A stretch of 64,000 bases of DNA, from positions 62,001-126,000 of the forward strand of contig JADFUC010000646.1 of the NCBI GenBank assembly GCA_019722365.1, read 5' to 3'. Shown here piece by piece: positions 1 through 11,339 of the stretch. Position 1 is the first letter of the stretch. The number at the start of each line of letters is the position of its first letter. Made by a program: the position numbers and the translations under genes. This stretch comes from Lithospermum erythrorhizon (Eukaryota; Streptophyta; Magnoliopsida; Boraginales; Boraginaceae). The notes under the pieces were generated by a model, which searched no databases, was not told the origin of the DNA, and was given only the letters and a program-made list of their open reading frames with translations.

Positions 1-51
1 AAAACCATGGACAAAACAGCATATTTAAAGCAAGACAACAAAACACTGACC

Positions 52-1176
52 ACCATGGAAACCACCAGGTGCCCGTCCCATGAATCGACCATGCCTTTCA
101 TCAGGATAACCGTGCCTGCTTCCCATCTCACGATCATTGCCACCAGGATAATCACTATAGAACCTGAGCAATTAAACATATATGTAGAATGAAGTATGGC
201 ATGGCAAGGACAAAAATAAAATAATGACATAATGTAGACAAAAGGAGTACACAGAGACACAAACAGTCCCTCGAGTTTGCATTGGTGCACTGGTGGTCCC
301 CGGATTTCATATTACCGCTAATGAGGGAAAATGACCATTTGTGCAACATGTTTGAAAGTTGGACTACCATTGCAAACTTCTAATCCCCGGTTTCATAGTA
401 CCGCTAATGGGGGAAAAGTACCAATTCTGCAACATTTATGAATCTTCGAGTACTACCATGCAATTCAAACTCCAAGACTAAGTCCTGATTTTTTCCAAAC
501 TCTAGTAACTGTTCGTGCAATTAACTCAGTGTTGATTTTCTCTAAACTCCATTAACTATTTATGCAATTAACAAAGTCTCGACCTTTTTCAAACTCCAGT
601 AACTATTTACGCAATTAACACAGTCCCTATTTTTTCCAAACTCCACTAATTATTTACGCAATTAACAAAGTCTCGACTTTTTCCAAACTCCAGTAACTAT
701 TCGTGCAATTAACTCACTCTCGAGTATCGACTTTTCCCAAACTCCAGTAACTATTTATGCAATCAACTCCAAATATAAACATAAAAACGACAACAAACTC
801 AGAACACAGACCTTCGATCAGAAGGTCCATAGCCACGCCGATTATACGCAAGATCATCTCTTCGATGCCTCTTATAGGGCGGGGAACGACGCGGTGGAGG
901 GGGAGAGTGTCGTGGAGGACCGCGGCGATCACGATAAGGAGGGGGAGGGGGACTTGAGCTAGTAGGACGACCTCTCTTAAAGTCCCGTCGAAGGGGGGGT
1001 AATGTTCGTCGTGATTGGCGGTCTTCTATTCTTTCCCTTAAATCTCGATCTCGGCCGCGGGATCGGGGTGGTGGTGGTGGAGAGGTGGAGGTGGTGGTGG
1101 AGGGGGAGAGGCGGCGGCGAGGGGGGAGGTGGTGGTCTGGTTCGGGTGCGACCACGTTGTCCATGACTTCGGCCAT
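52..1176 (-). CDS. SE: SERRATE, N-terminal part (runs off left edge)
   Basis: SERRATE is the nuclear C2H2 zinc-finger scaffold that works with DCL1 and HYL1 in microRNA processing and in splicing. Only its disordered N-terminus is here. Exon 1 (1176-812) begins MAEVMDN and encodes a Pro/Arg/Ser-rich stretch with PPPPPYRDRR, RRSPPYKR and GYGPSDRR. Exon 2 (163 to about 52) continues in phase as FYSDYPGGNDREMG, then PDERHGRFMGR. That order, ending in the conserved GRFMGR, is what I recall of the SERRATE N-terminus. The donor at 811-810 (AAG/GT) and acceptor at 165-164 (CAG) join to give an Arg codon. I chose the Met at 1176 because the 37 upstream in-frame codons (to 1287) look like 5' UTR. The zinc finger and C-terminus lie outside the window. 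I am fairly sure of the family; whether the whole gene is intact cannot be judged. Confidence 0.8.
297..440. repeat. 87-bp spaced direct repeat in SERRATE intron 1
   Basis: Two diverged copies share the order CCCCGG - TTTCATA - TACCGCTAATG - GGGAAAA - GCAACAT. They start at 297 and 384, 87 bp apart, just ahead of the minisatellite in the same intron. Confidence 0.6.
466..775. repeat. About 47-bp minisatellite in SERRATE intron 1
   Basis: The box CAAACTCCAGTAACTAT, followed by GCAATTAAC and a CGACTTTTTC-like tail, recurs with starts near 466, 496, 541, 590, 637, 684 and 738. The spacing is 45-54 bp and the copies are diverged. The array fills the 3' half of the intron as read on the plus strand, close to the exon 1 donor. 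Confidence 0.8.
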
Positions 1177-1289
1177 TGGAGTGGTGCGAGGGTTTGACTG
1201 ATTGGTGTGTTGGATAATTGATTTGGGATTTTGGCTTGGGTTGGGTTCGGTGAACTGCTCGGCTGCTATACCTGAGCTGTTATACACAC

Positions 1290-2440
1290 ATCAAAAATAA
1301 GAAAACGTAAGGAGGAATTACTCAAATATCCAACCTAATGCATCTATATTTGTTAAGAAACAAACAAATTATTAATACGCTTCGATAAGAATATGCGACT
1401 ATACTCGGGATCAGAATGACAAACAAATTCGGCTTACAAAAGAAACAAACAAAAGTGATAAAATTATTAATACGAACAATCATAAAACTTGGTCTGGCTA
1501 CTATCTTGACAAACATGAAAGATTGCTTTTTCTCTACAAACATTAACGAATTGCTTATTATTATCAAAACATGCAAAAGAAAAAGATTGAGTACACAAAA
1601 ATATTTAGAAAATGTGGTCCTTATTGATATCAATCAAAAGATAAATACTTTATTATATCGCTAAATTTTGGCTGGCATTACTTCCAAATTTGACAAGAAG
1701 GGTTTTGATGCCTCGCTTGTTTCTAATAACTTCTACATGTATTCAACCGGTCGAATAGGGGTGTAACTGGGTAAATGACCATTCTCGATTTCTCGAACTT
1801 GTAGTCACATTACTGTCGTTGCACATGCTTCTAAAACGCTTTCAAATTTCGGCGAGTAATCCCCGACAAATTCGGGCTTTGGTGATCGCATTACAATAGA
1901 TATTCGCTATATGTGTGCTGCTTTTAATGCATTTAGAAAACTTGATAAAATTTCAACTAACTTACAACAAAAGATATTCCGCATCTCATCTCGATAAATG
2001 TTAGAACCATACACCAAATAAGGCCCAGCTTGGCATATATTTCTTTCAGTTAGATTTGGACATTACATCAAAGATTTACCCAGTATTAATTTGGATAAAA
2101 ACTATTGTATGAATTAATTAGTTAGAAAAATAGTAAATATCAAGAAATTTGACAAATGAAAAATATTTACCATCCTCACTCAATACCAAAAACCGATAAA
2201 CAATGATGATGTCTGCTAATAATTATAGTTTTAAACTTCGATTACGCAAATTTGTAATAAAGAACAAATCGATAATAAAATTGTTGTTTTTGGAAATGAT
2301 GTTTAATATATGATTTTTAAAAGAAAATTCAGAATGACAATAATACGACGGTAATTACAAAGACAATGTAATGACGTATACAAAGAGTAAATATTCATGC
2401 AAACAAATTATTTTAGTTCTTATGTTAAGAAGCATGCTTA
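1290..2440. other. AT-rich intergenic stretch upstream of SERRATE
   Basis: This should hold the SERRATE promoter (minus strand, reading left from about 1290). I see no recognisable gene or clear element. Open frames at 1322-1664 are low-complexity and show no protein family. Confidence 0.5.
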
Positions 2441-2446
2441 GCAATT

Positions 2447-2690
2447 CGCTTGTTTAGTAACAAACACGAGCTTAATTCGCCAGATACTTATAAACATTTT
2501 AGCTTGCTTGTTTTCACCTCGCTTTTTGTGAGCATGCTAGCCTTATCATCACAATTTCAAGTTGGCAAGACACGTATCGAGAAAGACAAAATGAACTATG
2601 TTTGTGCTCAGGTTGTTACTCGACATTTTATTTTAGTTTATTGCTAAAAGTGACATCAAGATAACATGCTTGTTCTCTTATAAACATCTA
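2447..2690. repeat. Left block of dispersed TTCGCTTGTTT / AAACATG motif
   Basis: Copies of a 35-40 bp motif with approximate core TTCGCTTGTTT-n-TAAnAAACATG occur near 2447, 2504 and 2665. The same motif forms a much larger block at 5078-6600 and recurs at 11340-11480. The two halves of the core (TTGTTT and AAACAT) are near-complementary, so each copy could form a weak hairpin. Confidence 0.6.
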
Positions 2691-3060
2691 CATACTTTGG
2701 TTGTTTCAACCTCGTCAACCGTGAAATCAAAATTACACATTTTGTAAATGAATTTTAATTGCGGAATATGTTTATACTATGGAATAAAAATTACACTTTT
2801 TTATTTAGATAAAGTCAAAGTTTTTGTTGTTATTAATATTATTATTACTATTATTATAATTATTAATTACTCATAATTTTAATAAGTATAGAATTTATAT
2901 CATTGGGGATTTGTTCTCAGTCAGCTTTCATAAAAATGAAGGAAAGAGTAAAGTGGATTAAATTAAATAACATAAATGAACAGAACTCCTGATAAAAACA
3001 TAGCCAGAACATGTAAACGAATTAAATAGCATAGAAAATATCATTCATAATTTAAATATG

Positions 3061-3369
3061 CACACGAAACTAATCATCTTGGTTGTCATGGTTACTTTGT
3101 TCTTCATCTGGGCGGCAGCCAGGAATCCCCTCGCTTAGTTATGCCAACCATGCAGTGGGTATTACGAAGCGCTTCTACTGAAGGTCGTGTTGGCGACCGC
3201 CCCCACCATCGATCCATTTGGATGCACACCGCAACCTCCTTTGCCTCGAAAATTCGATATAATGTCTCCAACCGGAATTGCATTTACGGATCAGATGCGC
3301 CAGACGTGTCGCCGCATATCGATGAATGTTCTGACGACGTGGCCGCAGCCATTTAAATTAAGAAAATAA
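3061..3369 (+). pseudogene. Small secreted-protein-like ORF interrupted by one stop
   Basis: From the ATG near 3058-3061 the frame reads a signal-peptide-like start (MHTKLIILVVMVTLFFIWAAA), then a TAG after about 26 codons. It then stays open for about 76 more codons to a TAA near 3369. The second part contains PTIDPFGCTP, a PPLPRKFD segment and an Arg-rich tail (RQTCRRIS). I do not recognise the family. The ORF at 6952-7245 has a similar IDPF-x-x-TP segment at a comparable distance from the same repeat motif. The region is richer in G+C than its flanks. It may be a broken copy of a small secreted protein or TE-carried sequence, and chance cannot be excluded. Confidence 0.3.
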
Positions 3370-3379
3370 AATGTTAGTA

Positions 3380-4250
3380 TATGATCATAAAAAATATAAT
3401 ATAAGGTAATGAAAAATACACTTTAACAACATGACACTGCTGGAAAACTGAATACATCGTATCTACATTGACGCCCACGTCTCCCCAAGCTGGGTTATGC
3501 ACTCTAATATGAGTCCTTGGGAGATACCAACTCATGTAGTCGCCTACATCTACATAGCTATATGCACGAGACCTATCACGCATGCCTGACACGGTGAAAC
3601 TACAAACCAATCCAAGCAGTGTAATCAATCTCCAGACACTTCAATAGCCTCGTGACATCGCAGTCGGGTCCCTTCCCTAAGCCCAACGGGCGGGGCGGAT
3701 CAGTTTGTGGCCTCCTAACCTGTCAGCGCTAATTTGTCTCCTGAATATACACTTCATTGACATTCAAGCAGTTTCGTATGCAACCGTGATAAAAGATATT
3801 TCAAGTGGGAACGAGGCGACGTGTCTGCAGTGGGTGTCCACACGACTGCTATGATTTAATGGAAACGATGTAGTTTTTCGCATAATGTTATACAAAATTT
3901 AATATATAATATTTTCATACACGCTCGCTTGTCATTCCGTTCTAATCCGCTAATGACAAAGAGATTAATTGGGTCGGTGTGTTCCGTAGTGTTATAAGTC
4001 CATCGCAACCCTCGTTGGCGCAGATTCGGGCCGGCTTAACAAAGGGAAATAGTCATAGATCCAACACTCAAGAATACGAAAACAATAATGAGATTAGTTT
4101 TGTTAAACTATAAACATGAGTAATTCATTTAATTCATAGATCCGGGTAGTACCTCATGGAGTTACGATCCACCATTCAGATTCACTCATTGGATGCCTCG
4201 CTTCACCGCCAGAAAGCGCACGCTTAGGATAACGGAACCCAAACATATAT
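3380..4250. other. Unassigned, moderately GC-rich segment
   Basis: Base composition is higher in G+C than in surrounding DNA and unlike typical intergenic sequence here. No frame gives a protein I recognise. Its position next to the plant-mobile-domain remnant suggests it is part of the same decayed element, but that is inference. Confidence 0.4.
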
Positions 4251-4259
4251 TCTCCGACT

Positions 4260-4690
4260 TATTTATATGCTCCAAAGAAGTCTAAGTATTGTAACGGAGT
4301 AAAAGGCCCCAGATGCCGACAAAACAATGTCGCCCTGGCAATGAATACCAGCGTAATGACGAAGCCTTATTAACAGTAGTCCACTTCCCTGGCTCAAAGT
4401 GTTGCCAAATCGCTCGATGCTCGTTAATAAGACACTCCTTCGCTTGCTTCGCTTATACCGACCAGCACAATTATTGCAACTTGATTGTACGCTAGCCGCC
4501 GGCCCGCATTGTGATACGAAGCGTGCAATATCGTGCAAAGTAATCATTATTTCATTAAAAGATATACGGAAGTGAGTCAGTCTTCCTGACGCCACCGCTC
4601 AATGAAAGTTGTGACCAAAGACGAGTTTGGTGTCTGGAACACTATATTCGGGACATGAGCGATCCCAGACGCATTGACAAGACCTACCCA
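4260..4690 (-). pseudogene. Plant mobile domain (PMD / MAIN-type) remnant
   Basis: Plant mobile domains occur in MULE-type transposons and in domesticated MAIN/MAIL proteins. On the minus strand from about 4676 one frame reads SGIAHVPNIVFQTP then SLVTTFIERWRQED and hits a stop. After a frameshift the next frame reads THFRISFNEIMITLHDIARF. Together these match the order of the family consensus: Leu/Phe-rich helix, 'L(I/V)TAFVERW(R/Q)PET', then 'TFHhPfGEMTITLxDV'. Sequence further downstream on the minus strand has no clean continuation, so the domain is truncated. At least one frameshift and several stops rule out a functional protein. I am fairly sure of the family; the outer limits of the element are unknown. 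Confidence 0.6.
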
Positions 4691-5077
4691 ATTTTCATAC
4701 GAGGTACTGGCTAAGGTTTGTCAAGCCCGGCTCCTTTATTTGCATCAATAAGGGCTCACGCTTGAACCATTCCGGATCTTCCTGCATAACTTCGCTAGCA
4801 TTTAATCTTTTGGTGCCCTAATGTAATTTCGTGGATTTTCTTGGGCCCTGGCATGGGCTCATTAGTATACTACCACAGCAGTAAACCTAAGTTTTGACGC
4901 ATTCCCCGCTGCCTCGACGCTTGGGTCGTGGAACCGATTTTGGCTTTGCTCGCCCTCAAGAACGGGACGACTCGGTATTTCTTATGCGCTGCTTACCTCC
5001 GCCTCGGATCGCCAAGAATACCTTAGATCCCAAACATTCCGACTAACTCCTTTGCCGACGATCGAATTATCCGTAAT

Positions 5078-6600
5078 ATGTTTGTTTGCCTAGCAACATG
5101 GAAAAAATTGGTTTGATTTGTTAAAGACGACAAAATAACGTGCTTGTTTACCTATCAACATGGAATAAATTCGCTTGTTTCATTATAAACATGGAAAGGC
5201 GCCCATATCCTTATAAATACGTAAAAGAATTCGCTTTTGTTTGCCTTCGAGCATGCCGTGGAAAGCACACAAAATTGAAGAACAATTTTAATATCTTATT
5301 AAAATCATAATTTGAATAATTTTATCATAGTTAAACACCAATTAACATAATTGAGAATTATTAATACAAAATTGAACAATAATTTCGAAATTATTGACAT
5401 TAATTATCAAAGAAAGTCCATTATGCTAACAATCATGATAAATTCTACATTTTCGAATAAACAATAAAAAGAAAAAATTATTTATTAACCAACAAGAAAT
5501 AAATTTGCGTGTTTTCTAGTAACCATAGCCTCGAATTGGGCTTGTTTTCTAACAACTATGACTCAATTCGCTTAGTATTATAACAATCATATTCTAATTT
5601 CATTAACAACAATTGAGAAATATTTAATACATATATAACATAATTGACAAATAACTATCTCAATTAATACATATAATATCAATTAATACATTTATAACAT
5701 AATATCAATGATTTCATCATATTTAACACCAATTAACAACCACAAAGTAAAAACGCTATATGCCGACAATCATTTACATAAATCTGGCATTTTGGAAGAA
5801 TAAACACGAATGAATGTTTATTTCCTAACAAACATGACAAAAATTCGGTAGTTTAGTAATAAACATGAAATAAAAACGTCAATTTGCTAATAAACATCAA
5901 ATAAAAACGTACAATCTCAACATGAAAATATTATACATACTTACTTGTTAAATAAAAACGTGTAATCTCAAATTTTTGATGAAATGGTAAATAAACGAAT
6001 TGAAATAATGATGATGTCTGATGAGCTTAAATTTATGGATATAATTTTCAAGCTTATTGTCTAATAAACATGAAGGAAGTTCGTTTGTTTCACAACAATC
6101 AGGCATTGAGTTCGCTTGTTTAATAGCAAACATGGAATAAATTTGCTTGAAATAACACGATTTTCGTGAATCATGTATAGTCAAGTCATGCACATGGGTT
6201 TCGCAGGGCGCGGGGTACGAGGAAAACAAGCGAATTATTTTCGTGTTTGTAACGTTATAAGTGAATTCTTTCTGTGCTTGTTGCCATAGAAACATGTAAT
6301 GAACTAGATAGTTTTCCTATAAACATTGGATTAATTTGCTTGGTTGTATCTCGGTTTTCAATAAAGATGTGTAGTCACAATCAAGTCACATGGGGTAGGA
6401 ATCTTGCCAGGTTTGGAAACCGAACTCGCTTGTTTGCTAGTAAACATGGTCTCAATTCGGTTGTTTGCTTATAAACTCAGGATATGTTGGTTTGTTTTAT
6501 TTTAAACATTTTCTTAATTCGGTTGTTTGCTTATAAACTCAGGATATGTTGGTTTGTTTCGTTGTAAACATTTTCTTAATTTGGTTGTTTCAATCATGTC
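5078..6600. repeat. Main block of dispersed TTCGCTTGTTT / AAACATG motif
   Basis: A dozen or more imperfect copies of the 35-40 bp motif occur, for example near 5080, 5141, 5165, 5229, 5508, 5545, 6050, 6085, 6112, 6270, 6305, 6424 and 6455. They are separated by very AT-rich filler. Copies are too diverged to be a recent satellite. They flank the PMD remnant on its right, as the 2447-2690 copies do on its left, which would fit subterminal repeats of a large element. Confidence 0.6.
6454..6600. repeat. 62-bp tandem duplication within the motif block
   Basis: AATTCGGTTGTTTGCTTATA starts at 6454 and again at 6516, with a diverged third start at 6578, giving an exact 62-bp period. The first two units are nearly identical, so this duplication is younger than the surrounding motif copies. 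Confidence 0.85.
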
Positions 6601-6951
6601 CTCGTTTTGCGTGAAAGTAGTAAATATGTACTAATTATCGATTTGAAAATCAAGTGAATGTATAAAAGTAGTAAACTTATACTATAATTATCGATTTGAA
6701 AATTACCGGATTTGTTCGTTGTGCTTGTAAACCTATAAATAGCAGTGAAAACTACAAGGAATTATGTGATAAAATTAAATAAATTACACTACATTATATT
6801 ATTATACTATCAAATTAAATTAGTTAATACTATATCTTATTCTTATACTATTTAATTAAACGCTATTATACTACATCCTTTTACATAATGGATAACATAT
6901 GGAGAACACATTTGATGAATCTCGATAGCTAATGGTACTTTTATCAAGCCG

Positions 6952-7245
6952 ATGCGAAAAACTCCAATTTCTACCGATTACGGTCCAATCGATCCATTTA
7001 ATTATACACCGTCACTCAAGCTTAGTTATGAAAAATCGAAGATCAATTCTTCCTCCGGTTATGGAAATTTTAGGCAATCCGTAAGGCGGATTCGGGAGTG
7101 CATAAGAAACCGTGAACATGTTCGTCAAGGGGCAGCCAAGGTAGTGAACGCTACGCTGGCGTCCGAAGTTCTAAACAATGCATCGAACAAAGAGAGCATC
7201 GGTTCTTCTCTCGGGTTTGTAGTCATGACTGTAGCATGTAACTAA
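6952..7245 (+). CDS. Hypothetical 97-aa protein, unrecognised
   Basis: An uninterrupted 97-codon frame starts at ATG 6952; in-frame codons extend a little further upstream without another ATG. The protein is polar and basic, with GPIDPFNYTP near the N-terminus and an Arg-rich segment (RQSVRRIRECIRNRE) in the middle. It has no membrane segment or signal peptide from this start. I do not recognise a family. The IDPF-x-x-TP segment and following basic region resemble those in the broken ORF at 3061-3369, and both lie about 360 bp downstream of a block of the same repeat motif. A TATA-like CTATAAATAG lies near 6733. The frame could be real, TE-carried, or open by chance. Confidence 0.3.
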   Translation: MRKTPISTDYGPIDPFNYTPSLKLSYEKSKINSSSGYGNFRQSVRRIRECIRNREHVRQGAAKVVNATLASEVLNNASNKESIGSSLGFVVMTVACN

Positions 7246-8135
7246 TAAGAAAAAATTCATACGTGAGACGCAAAGCGTAAAAACCGCGTGAATTTCTACT
7301 TTCAACTGAAAGGAATACCTTAACGGGGCGGAGATCAGCGCGGGTTCAAGTGAAGTATGAGACATAACCATCAATTCTCCATAATCGGTGGGTTTAGGTC
7401 AATGGGAATGGGGTGCAGTTCACGAGTATAAGCGCAATTAGAGAACAAGAACAAACGACAAGTAATTCTATACATACTTCAGAGATCATTAAAGAGGGCC
7501 GACCCAAGAAATGATACGGACCTCACTCGAGTTTAGAATACAGCTGGGCGAAGATAATGTGAAGAGAAAAAGAGGGAAATAGGACGCCATTGCAAATTTT
7601 TTTGTTTCTTTTGCAAGAGAGTAAGTACTTTTTTGACTTTAGTATAAGTCTGGTTTTATCAACACTTGAGACGCGGTATTCGGCCACCCAAATTCTCCCA
7701 TGTCATGCTCAATGCATATGCTCAAGTGATAATGCTCAATTGCACATATAACACAAACATGTATGGCATGGCACTACTCGAGGTTGTCGGAGCTGCATTT
7801 AGTACAAACAAACCTTCACTAAGATAAGTTACGCTTCCCGAATTTCCATACATGTAGAGGAAAATTACACGTGGTTTTGACGTGGTTCAAAAATGCTTGA
7901 TAACGTAAGAAGCGGCCACAATTTACTTGTCATGACGAGATCAGCTTCTGATATTGGCACCGAGAAAAAGTGTTTGTGATATAAACACCATCTATGCCTA
8001 CGACACATCGGGAGCAATGTGTTCTTCAAAAAGAAAGCATCGTCTCAACCGACGCTACCGTATGTCAGTAGGATTCAAACAACGCTGAACCGCTTACATC
8101 GGCAAAATTTAACGAAAGTATGAACGGGAGGCAAG
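7246..8135. other. Intergenic, no recognisable feature
   Basis: Mixed composition with no frame, terminal repeat or RNA gene that I can support. Confidence 0.5.
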
Positions 8136-9118
8136 TGTTGGAAATCAATGAGAATTTTCGATTCCTTTGCCATGCCCAAGGCGCATAATCGTGTATCAAT
8201 TCATTTACCGGTTGGTTAAATGTGATTATCGAACTTAGTGTTCACCTTAGTAATTGTATATTACTAGTTTCCGGGTTCTCATGATACTCTTTATGCCATG
8301 AAGCATTGCTAGATCTACTCATTAATCGCTATAATAATAGTAATTGGTCAATTATCATTATTATACAACTTACTATTATCTTGAGCTTCAAGGTCACACA
8401 CATACAGTTATTGCTGATTATATTTCATGGTACGAAATTAAACTTACATTTGCTAAATCGAGAGTTGGATTGTAATCAACTAATATTCTCACCTCGAGAA
8501 TTTTTACATTTATAATGTAAAATAGAAATTGTGATGAACCCTTTAATTAATTAATTACTCAATTGAATTAATTCGATAGTTAGTTGAGCTTTGTTTGTAA
8601 CTTGTTGAAGTTACTATTAACAAACTTGTTAGTGTTTCTGATTTTACTTTACCCGTTTAATTAAACTTAACGGCTTCCGGGCCATTAAGCTATTCTGCGC
8701 TTTTAGGTTTGGCATATATAAGAAAACTTATTAAGCCATCATATGGTTTTCATGAAATGAAACAAAAAGTTTGCCTCCTCCATTTTTCTCTCATGGCCGA
8801 ATAATTCAAGGGAAGAATTGAAAATTCCTTCTTGATTTTTCATTCAAATCAACCTACAGCTCAGCAAACACAATGTAGGATTCAACCTCTCCTCGTGTGC
8901 GCAACTAACTAGCAAAATTTAAGCATTTGAAGTGTGCCTCAAATTTGGAATTCAAAGGAGGCTTCGTGAAAGAATGTGTCGATATTTCCGCCGCATCACT
9001 GTGAAGCCTGCTATTCATAATTGTTAATTATGTGTTTTAGATTAAATTTATATCATTTTGAGGGATCCGATGTATGAATTTGGTGTTTATCACAAATTGA
9101 AATTACTAGATTCTAACA
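8136..9118. mobile_element. Copia-like solo LTR, copy A
   Basis: It starts TGTTGGAAATCAATGA and ends AGATTCTAACA, so it has the TG...CA borders of an LTR. The whole 983 bp aligns end to end with 34021-35008. Shared blocks include TTCATTTACC, GGTTGG, ACTTAGTNTTCACCTTA, ATACAACTTACTATTAT, a near-terminal TTTATATCATTTTGAG and the final TACTAGATTCT. No primer-binding site, gag or pol follows on either side, so it is a solo LTR left by recombination. I see no clear target-site duplication (GCAAG before, AAGAA after). Confidence 0.7.
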
Positions 9119-10890
9119 AAGAAGCATGTGGGAACATGTAACATCTGAGTACCGAGGTTAGTAATGATTGATTGATTATTGCGAACTATACGGATCATCC
9201 CTTAGCTACCGTAATATCCTCGCTATACCGCCGACTGGTACTTCCACTTCGGCCATTATACAACCAACATGTATGTTATTCAATATAAAACATCATTTTA
9301 TACAAGTAATCTATTTAAGATGATAAATATATTTCAATGACATGTGATTAAATTTCAGGGTCGACGGGGAACATCACCGGGTCAAGCGGAACTTGAAAGT
9401 GATCTTAAACTATTCGCTTGACACCATATTTCATACACTCTTACAAAGTCATGAAAGGGTCAAATTACTGACATAAAAAAAGTGTCGAGGTATAGTGGAA
9501 CTAGGGTCCGGACAACGATATTGCACACTAACCTTTTTAGGAACCTGGTTAGAAAAATATCAATGAAAGCTTTTCATCTAATAAACTGTGAGCTGAAGAA
9601 ATCGTGATGGGCCGGGGTCGATTGTCAAAGTTGCTGTTGTTACATTCGACTTAAATTATTAGTCTACCTCAGGCCCATGTACTACAACAATACATCCATA
9701 GAGGATTAGCATTCCTCTTAGTAACATACACCCAGTATTGGCAAAAATTGGACATATAGAGTTTTAACAAGGTTACATGAGGGCATTTAAAAAAAATTGA
9801 CCCCAAGACATCTAACGACGAAGTCCTCCGCCACCATTTACCTAATCTACAGACATCGTCAAACCCAAACATCCCTACCATAGGCGCCTCTAGAAGTCAA
9901 AGCCAAACCGAGCAACCGTTAAAGCTGCTAACGGCATCCGCTTTGAGAAAGTGATGAAATTCTATTGGTTACAACACCTCCAAGGAAAAAGTGGCGTCTG
10001 GGCGCTATTGCAGAAAAGTTGGGTTCGTCAGCAGCATCAATTTGAAAGCATTTCCAAAAGCCAACATACTGGTAGTCCATCGCCTCCCGAGACACCAAAT
10101 ACACAATCATCATCCTAATGTCCCCTTTCCCAGAGATTGCAGTTGCCTATCATGGACTATTACCACTACAAGGTTCTATTTATGCCGATCAATTTCCTCC
10201 ATATATGCTCCCTTATATTGAAAAATTCTACCAATGTACATGGAGATGGTAATCATGCTTTAGAAAGTGCTGACATTGGCGATTTGGCTGAACGTCACGA
10301 ACGGCTCCAAGTTAGAACGATCTTCACGAATTCCTCTTTATACTCTACCTCACAACTCTTTAAGAGCGGATCTTGTGGGCTCATTCGAATGTCGATTTAA
10401 TTGCTCTTAGAATATCTCACTCCTCGGTGTCTGCCCCGTAGATAAACGGACGGCATTATCCGAATGTGGACACGCCGCTGCTACCTACATACAATGTCGA
10501 TTCATAAGATTTACTAACGCCGCAGAACAACCCGTCTTCCAGCCTATCTTCGATCAAATTGCACCGCCATCAGAAAGACTTTGGCTTTTAACGCTTAATG
10601 AGTGGGAATCATTTTATACGGTAGCATCTTATCTCTCTCAAATTATGAATCACTTCGCTACATATTGTATACTAATTTGTCAAATTTAATTAGCTATACA
10701 TGATCAAGATTTATCATCATATCCTCCTGTAGGCATTCCAGATCGACAAACGGACGGCAGATGCTTCCTCAAGGTTTAGAAATTCAATATGTAGATAATC
10801 AACTTATTCAACGCGACATTACCGGAAGATGTTTAACCGCCTGGCTGCCAGAGATATCAAGTCGCACGCTGAGCAACGCTGCTTTTAGCT
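9119..10890. other. Intergenic with short unexplained open frames
   Basis: Between about 9600 and 10870 the composition is mixed, and both strands have 60-90 codon frames with no recognisable domain. ACGGACGGCA recurs at 10447 and 10751. It is probably decayed mobile DNA, but I cannot assign it. Confidence 0.4.
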
Positions 10891-10894
10891 TATT

Positions 10895-11335
10895 TTCATC
10901 ATTATTTAATTCATTCTTATGTAATTAATTATTTAATTTCTTCTTATGTGATTAATTATTTAATTCATTCTTATGTAATGAAGTTATTTAATTTATTCTT
11001 ACGTATATCTCTTATGTAATTAATTATTTATTTATTTTTATGTAATTAATTATTTAATTCATTCTTATGTAATTAATAATTTAATGTGATACTTATAGTA
11101 CTAATTATTTAATTCAATCTTATGTAATTAATTATTTAATTCATTCTTATGTAATTATTATTTGATTCAATCTATATAATTAATTATTTAATTCATTTTT
11201 ATAATTAATTATTTAATTCATTCTTATGTACTAATTATTTAATCCATTCTTATGTAATTAATTATTTAATTCATTCTTATGTAATTAATTTTTATTTGCT
11301 TTAAATATGATTATTTAATTCATTTTTATAAGAAT
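10895..11335. repeat. About 26-bp AT-rich minisatellite
   Basis: About 16 imperfect units of TAATTAATTATTTAATTCAT plus TCTTATG follow one another. The unit itself contains the palindrome TTAATTAA-like core. Unit length varies (24-28 bp), and a few units have lost part of the TTCATTCTTATG half. Confidence 0.9.
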
Positions 11336-11339
11336 ATGT

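Noticed and set aside
1177..1287. N-terminal extension of SERRATE by 37 codons to an upstream in-frame ATG
   Set aside because: The extension is low-complexity and unlike SERRATE; the MAEV start at 1176 fits the family. The extension is treated as 5' UTR.
3380..5050. Organelle DNA insertion (because of higher G+C)
   Set aside because: No organelle gene or rRNA/tRNA sequence is recognisable, while a plant-mobile-domain remnant is.
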